Below, piece after piece: positions 12,380 to 13,956 of a DNA stretch of 13,956 nucleotides (its first letter is position 1; every line of letters starts with the position of its first letter). A program made the translations under genes and the position numbers. Source of the DNA: an uncultured Clostridia bacterium (GTDB taxonomy: Bacteria > Bacillota > Clostridia > Saccharofermentanales > Fastidiosipilaceae); contig CAMXYS010000035.1 in NCBI GenBank assembly GCA_947253135.1, positions 1 to 13,956 of the forward strand. Reading direction: 5' to 3'. The notes below the pieces were generated by a model. It worked only from the letters and a program-made list of their open reading frames with translations, did not search any database and was not told the DNA's origin.

Positions 12380-13513
12380 ATGGCAGGTAAAAAAAGCGCC
12401 GTTGAAGCAGGTAAAAGTGTTCTGGTCGCTATGAGTGGCGGGGTTGACTCCAGCATTGCAGCTTATTTATTGGTTGAGCAAGGCTACACTTGTATCGGGG
12501 TCACCATGAAATTAATTCCTCCCGAAGGTAATTTGTGCTCAGCGGACAACGCTTGTTGCCGTTTGGACGATATCAAGGAGGCTGAGGACATTGCCAAGGC
12601 CCTGGGCATGCCCCACCACACTTTGGACCTCTACCCCTACTTTGCCACTAACGTCATTGACAAATTTATCGCCGCCTACGAAAGCGGTGCCACACCAAAC
12701 CCCTGCGTTGACTGCAACCGGGACCTTAAATTCGGTCGACTTTTAGCTTACGCCGACGAGTTGGGCTGCGACTATATTGCCACCGGCCACTATGTGAGAC
12801 GCCGGCAAAATTCTGACGGCAGCTTTGATCTCTTGACCGGAGTGGATGCAAGTAAAGACCAAAGTTATATGCTCTACAGCCTCAGTCAGAAGCAGTTGAG
12901 CAGGGCCCTCTTCCCCCTAGGCGAACTCAGCAAGAAAGAAGTGAGAGCACTTGCTGAAAAGCAGTCCTTTAGCAATGCTGACAAGGAGGACAGCCAAGAT
13001 ATTTGCTTTATACCTGACGGCGACTACCTGGCCTTTATGGAGCAATACACAGGTAAAAACTACCCCTCCGGAGAGATCGTGGACCGCTCAGGGAAAGTAC
13101 TGGGCCACCACCGCGGCGCCCCCGCCTATACCATCGGCCAGCGCAAAGGGCTGGGACTGGCGGCACCCGAACCCCTCTATGTCTTAGCTAAAGACATGAC
13201 TGCAAACCGCCTGATTGTCGGCAAAAACACCGATCTGATGGGCCGGCTAATCCGCTGTGACAACTGGAATTGGATTAATGGTCAGCCGGCACCCGGGCTT
13301 CACATCCAGGTAAAGGCCCGCTACCGCCAGCAGGCCGCAGCCGCGACGGTTAATATTCTGTCTGACCGCCTGGCCGAAATAAACTTTGCCGATCCGCAGA
13401 GGGCTCTGACACCGGGCCAGGCGGCAGTCGCCTACGACGGCAATCGGGTATTAGGCGGCGGAACCATCTTGCCCTTAGCCGATGAACAGTTAGCCGGCCG
13501 GACCGGCGCCTGA
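12380..13513 (+). CDS. mnmA: tRNA-specific 2-thiouridylase MnmA
   Basis: Cytosolic enzyme that adds sulfur to the wobble uridine of tRNAs for Lys, Glu and Gln, using ATP activation and a persulfide donor. 377 residues, normal for the family. The PP-loop ATP site SGGVDSS is at 19-25. The catalytic cysteine pair is C109 (in TPNPCVDCN) and C209 (in SQDICFIP), and DQSYML (160-165) and YTIGQRKGLGL are family signatures. The C-terminal beta-barrel runs from about residue 280 to the end. A CxxxxxxCC cluster near residues 53-60 is also present in clostridial members. Ribosome site GGGAGGTG is eight bases before the ATG. It stands alone: no cysteine desulfurase gene lies beside it in the window. The 101-base gap that follows has no recognisable terminator. 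Confidence 0.96.
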   Translation: MAGKKSAVEAGKSVLVAMSGGVDSSIAAYLLVEQGYTCIGVTMKLIPPEGNLCSADNACCRLDDIKEAEDIAKALGMPHHTLDLYPYFATNVIDKFIAAYESGATPNPCVDCNRDLKFGRLLAYADELGCDYIATGHYVRRRQNSDGSFDLLTGVDASKDQSYMLYSLSQKQLSRALFPLGELSKKEVRALAEKQSFSNADKEDSQDICFIPDGDYLAFMEQYTGKNYPSGEIVDRSGKVLGHHRGAPAYTIGQRKGLGLAAPEPLYVLAKDMTANRLIVGKNTDLMGRLIRCDNWNWINGQPAPGLHIQVKARYRQQAAAATVNILSDRLAEINFADPQRALTPGQAAVAYDGNRVLGGGTILPLADEQLAGRTGA

Positions 13514-13524
13514 AAGAAAAAGTT

Positions 13525-13557
13525 AAGGCTTCTATGCCAAAATCAAGACTTCTATGC
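13525..13557 (+). repeat. Two 13-base direct repeats, 20 bases apart
   Basis: AAGGCTTCTATGC (13525-13537) and AAGACTTCTATGC (13545-13557) differ at one base and are spaced exactly 20 bases. They lie between the converging 3' ends of mnmA and the glycosidase gene, an unlikely place for an operator. The remainder of this gap holds no clear hairpin or promoter. Confidence 0.5.
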
Positions 13558-13614
13558 TGCTGTCCTGCTGCAGCCATTGATAAAGCTGTCTGAGAAGAAA
13601 TAGCTGCAAAGCTG

Positions 13615-13956
13615 CTAATTTTCTGCCAGCCAAATTTCAGCACTGCCAGCCGGCAACTCGATGCCACCGCCAAAGTCTCTCCATTGGCCGGTCAATAAAT
13701 TTTCCGCCCGGCCGCAACCGGCGTCAAAATCGATGCGACGAGGACAGTCCGCCATATTGATCGCCGTCATCAGCCGCTCCCCTGCGACCCTGCGCTGAAA
13801 AATAAGCTGTTCATTGTTTAAGTGAAGCACCTTAAAATCGCCATAAGCCAGAGCCCGCCGTTCCCGTCGGATGGCACATAAGCGGCTGATTTGCTCCGTC
13901 AACTCATTGTGCTGAGGGGCTGAGAAGGCCGGTCGCAGGGCCCCATCCCCTTGATT
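13615..13956 (-). CDS. Glycoside hydrolase family 13 (alpha-amylase-like) enzyme, C-terminal fragment
   Basis: The frame is open from the right edge to a stop at 13615, 113 codons, and is the end of a longer protein whose start lies outside. It begins NQGDGALRPAFSAPQHNEL, then ISRLCAIRRERRALAYGDFKVL, and ends in a small domain with NNEQLIFQRRVAGERLMTAINMAD. This is the pattern of the last catalytic-barrel helix (LxAIRRERxALxYGDF) followed by the C-terminal beta-sandwich of GH13 amylases, neopullulanases and alpha-glucosidases. The catalytic residues lie upstream of the fragment, so the substrate (starch, maltodextrin or another alpha-glucan) cannot be stated. It converges on mnmA. A TTG at 13902 is not a real start since family-like sequence continues before it. 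Confidence 0.78.
   Translation of the reverse strand, partial: NQGDGALRPAFSAPQHNELTEQISRLCAIRRERRALAYGDFKVLHLNNEQLIFQRRVAGERLMTAINMADCPRRIDFDAGCGRAENLLTGQWRDFGGGIELPAGSAEIWLAEN

Noticed and set aside
13350..13673. A 107-codon open frame on the minus strand
   Set aside because: It covers the end of mnmA and the glycosidase end in other frames; the protein is Arg/Ser-rich and unrecognisable.

Overview
The window reads as a stretch of chromosome from an anaerobic Bacillota (Clostridia-like) bacterium. The support is strong GGAGG-type ribosome sites, a Bacillus-type LexA box, a Gram-positive lipobox on the transporter's binding lipoprotein, a clostridial-style Y-family polymerase, and DUF1858, hemerythrin and HypA genes. 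Base composition is near one half GC. No phage, IS element, CRISPR array, tRNA or rRNA is visible. Genus cannot be fixed from the sequence alone.

Layout, left to right. (1) Bases 1-2409, minus strand: the start of a peptide-transporter operon, oppB-oppC-oppD, running off the left edge, with no binding-protein gene ahead of oppB. (2) Bases 2471-2962, plus strand: a solitary hypA-like nickel-insertion gene with its own promoter. (3) Bases 2996-4263, minus strand: a Y-family DNA polymerase (dinB) whose promoter carries a LexA/SOS box between -35 and -10 and leaves almost no 5' leader. (4) Bases 4282-9612, minus strand: a complete five-gene ABC importer of the peptide/nickel family (lipoprotein, two permeases, two ATPases). 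Adjacent transporter genes overlap by 4-8 bases, except for a 60-base gap after the lipoprotein gene. A promoter with a perfect -10, a leader of about 95 nt containing a possible 14-codon peptide, and an intrinsic terminator all lie ahead of the lipoprotein's ribosome site, which looks like transcription attenuation. (5) Bases 9626-10510, minus strand: a DUF368 (PopT-type) membrane protein, probably an undecaprenyl-phosphate translocase. (6) Bases 10625-11586, minus strand: a DUF1858 gene followed by a hemerythrin-domain gene. Upstream are a CRP/FNR-like palindrome, a -10 box without a -35, and a strong 5' hairpin. (7) Bases 11582-12340, minus strand: a YgjP-type zinc metalloprotein, divergent from mnmA (12380-13513, plus strand), the tRNA 2-thiouridylase. 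(8) Bases 13615-13956, minus strand: the C-terminal end of a glycoside hydrolase family 13 enzyme, cut by the right edge.

Most genes are recognisable housekeeping or transport functions. The parts least explained by known families are regulatory: the attenuator-like leader of the importer, the repeated pattern of a -10 box 6-8 bases ahead of an ATG without a ribosome site (leaderless initiation), and the apparently activator-dependent promoter of the DUF1858-hemerythrin pair. No intergenic gap exceeds about 200 bases.
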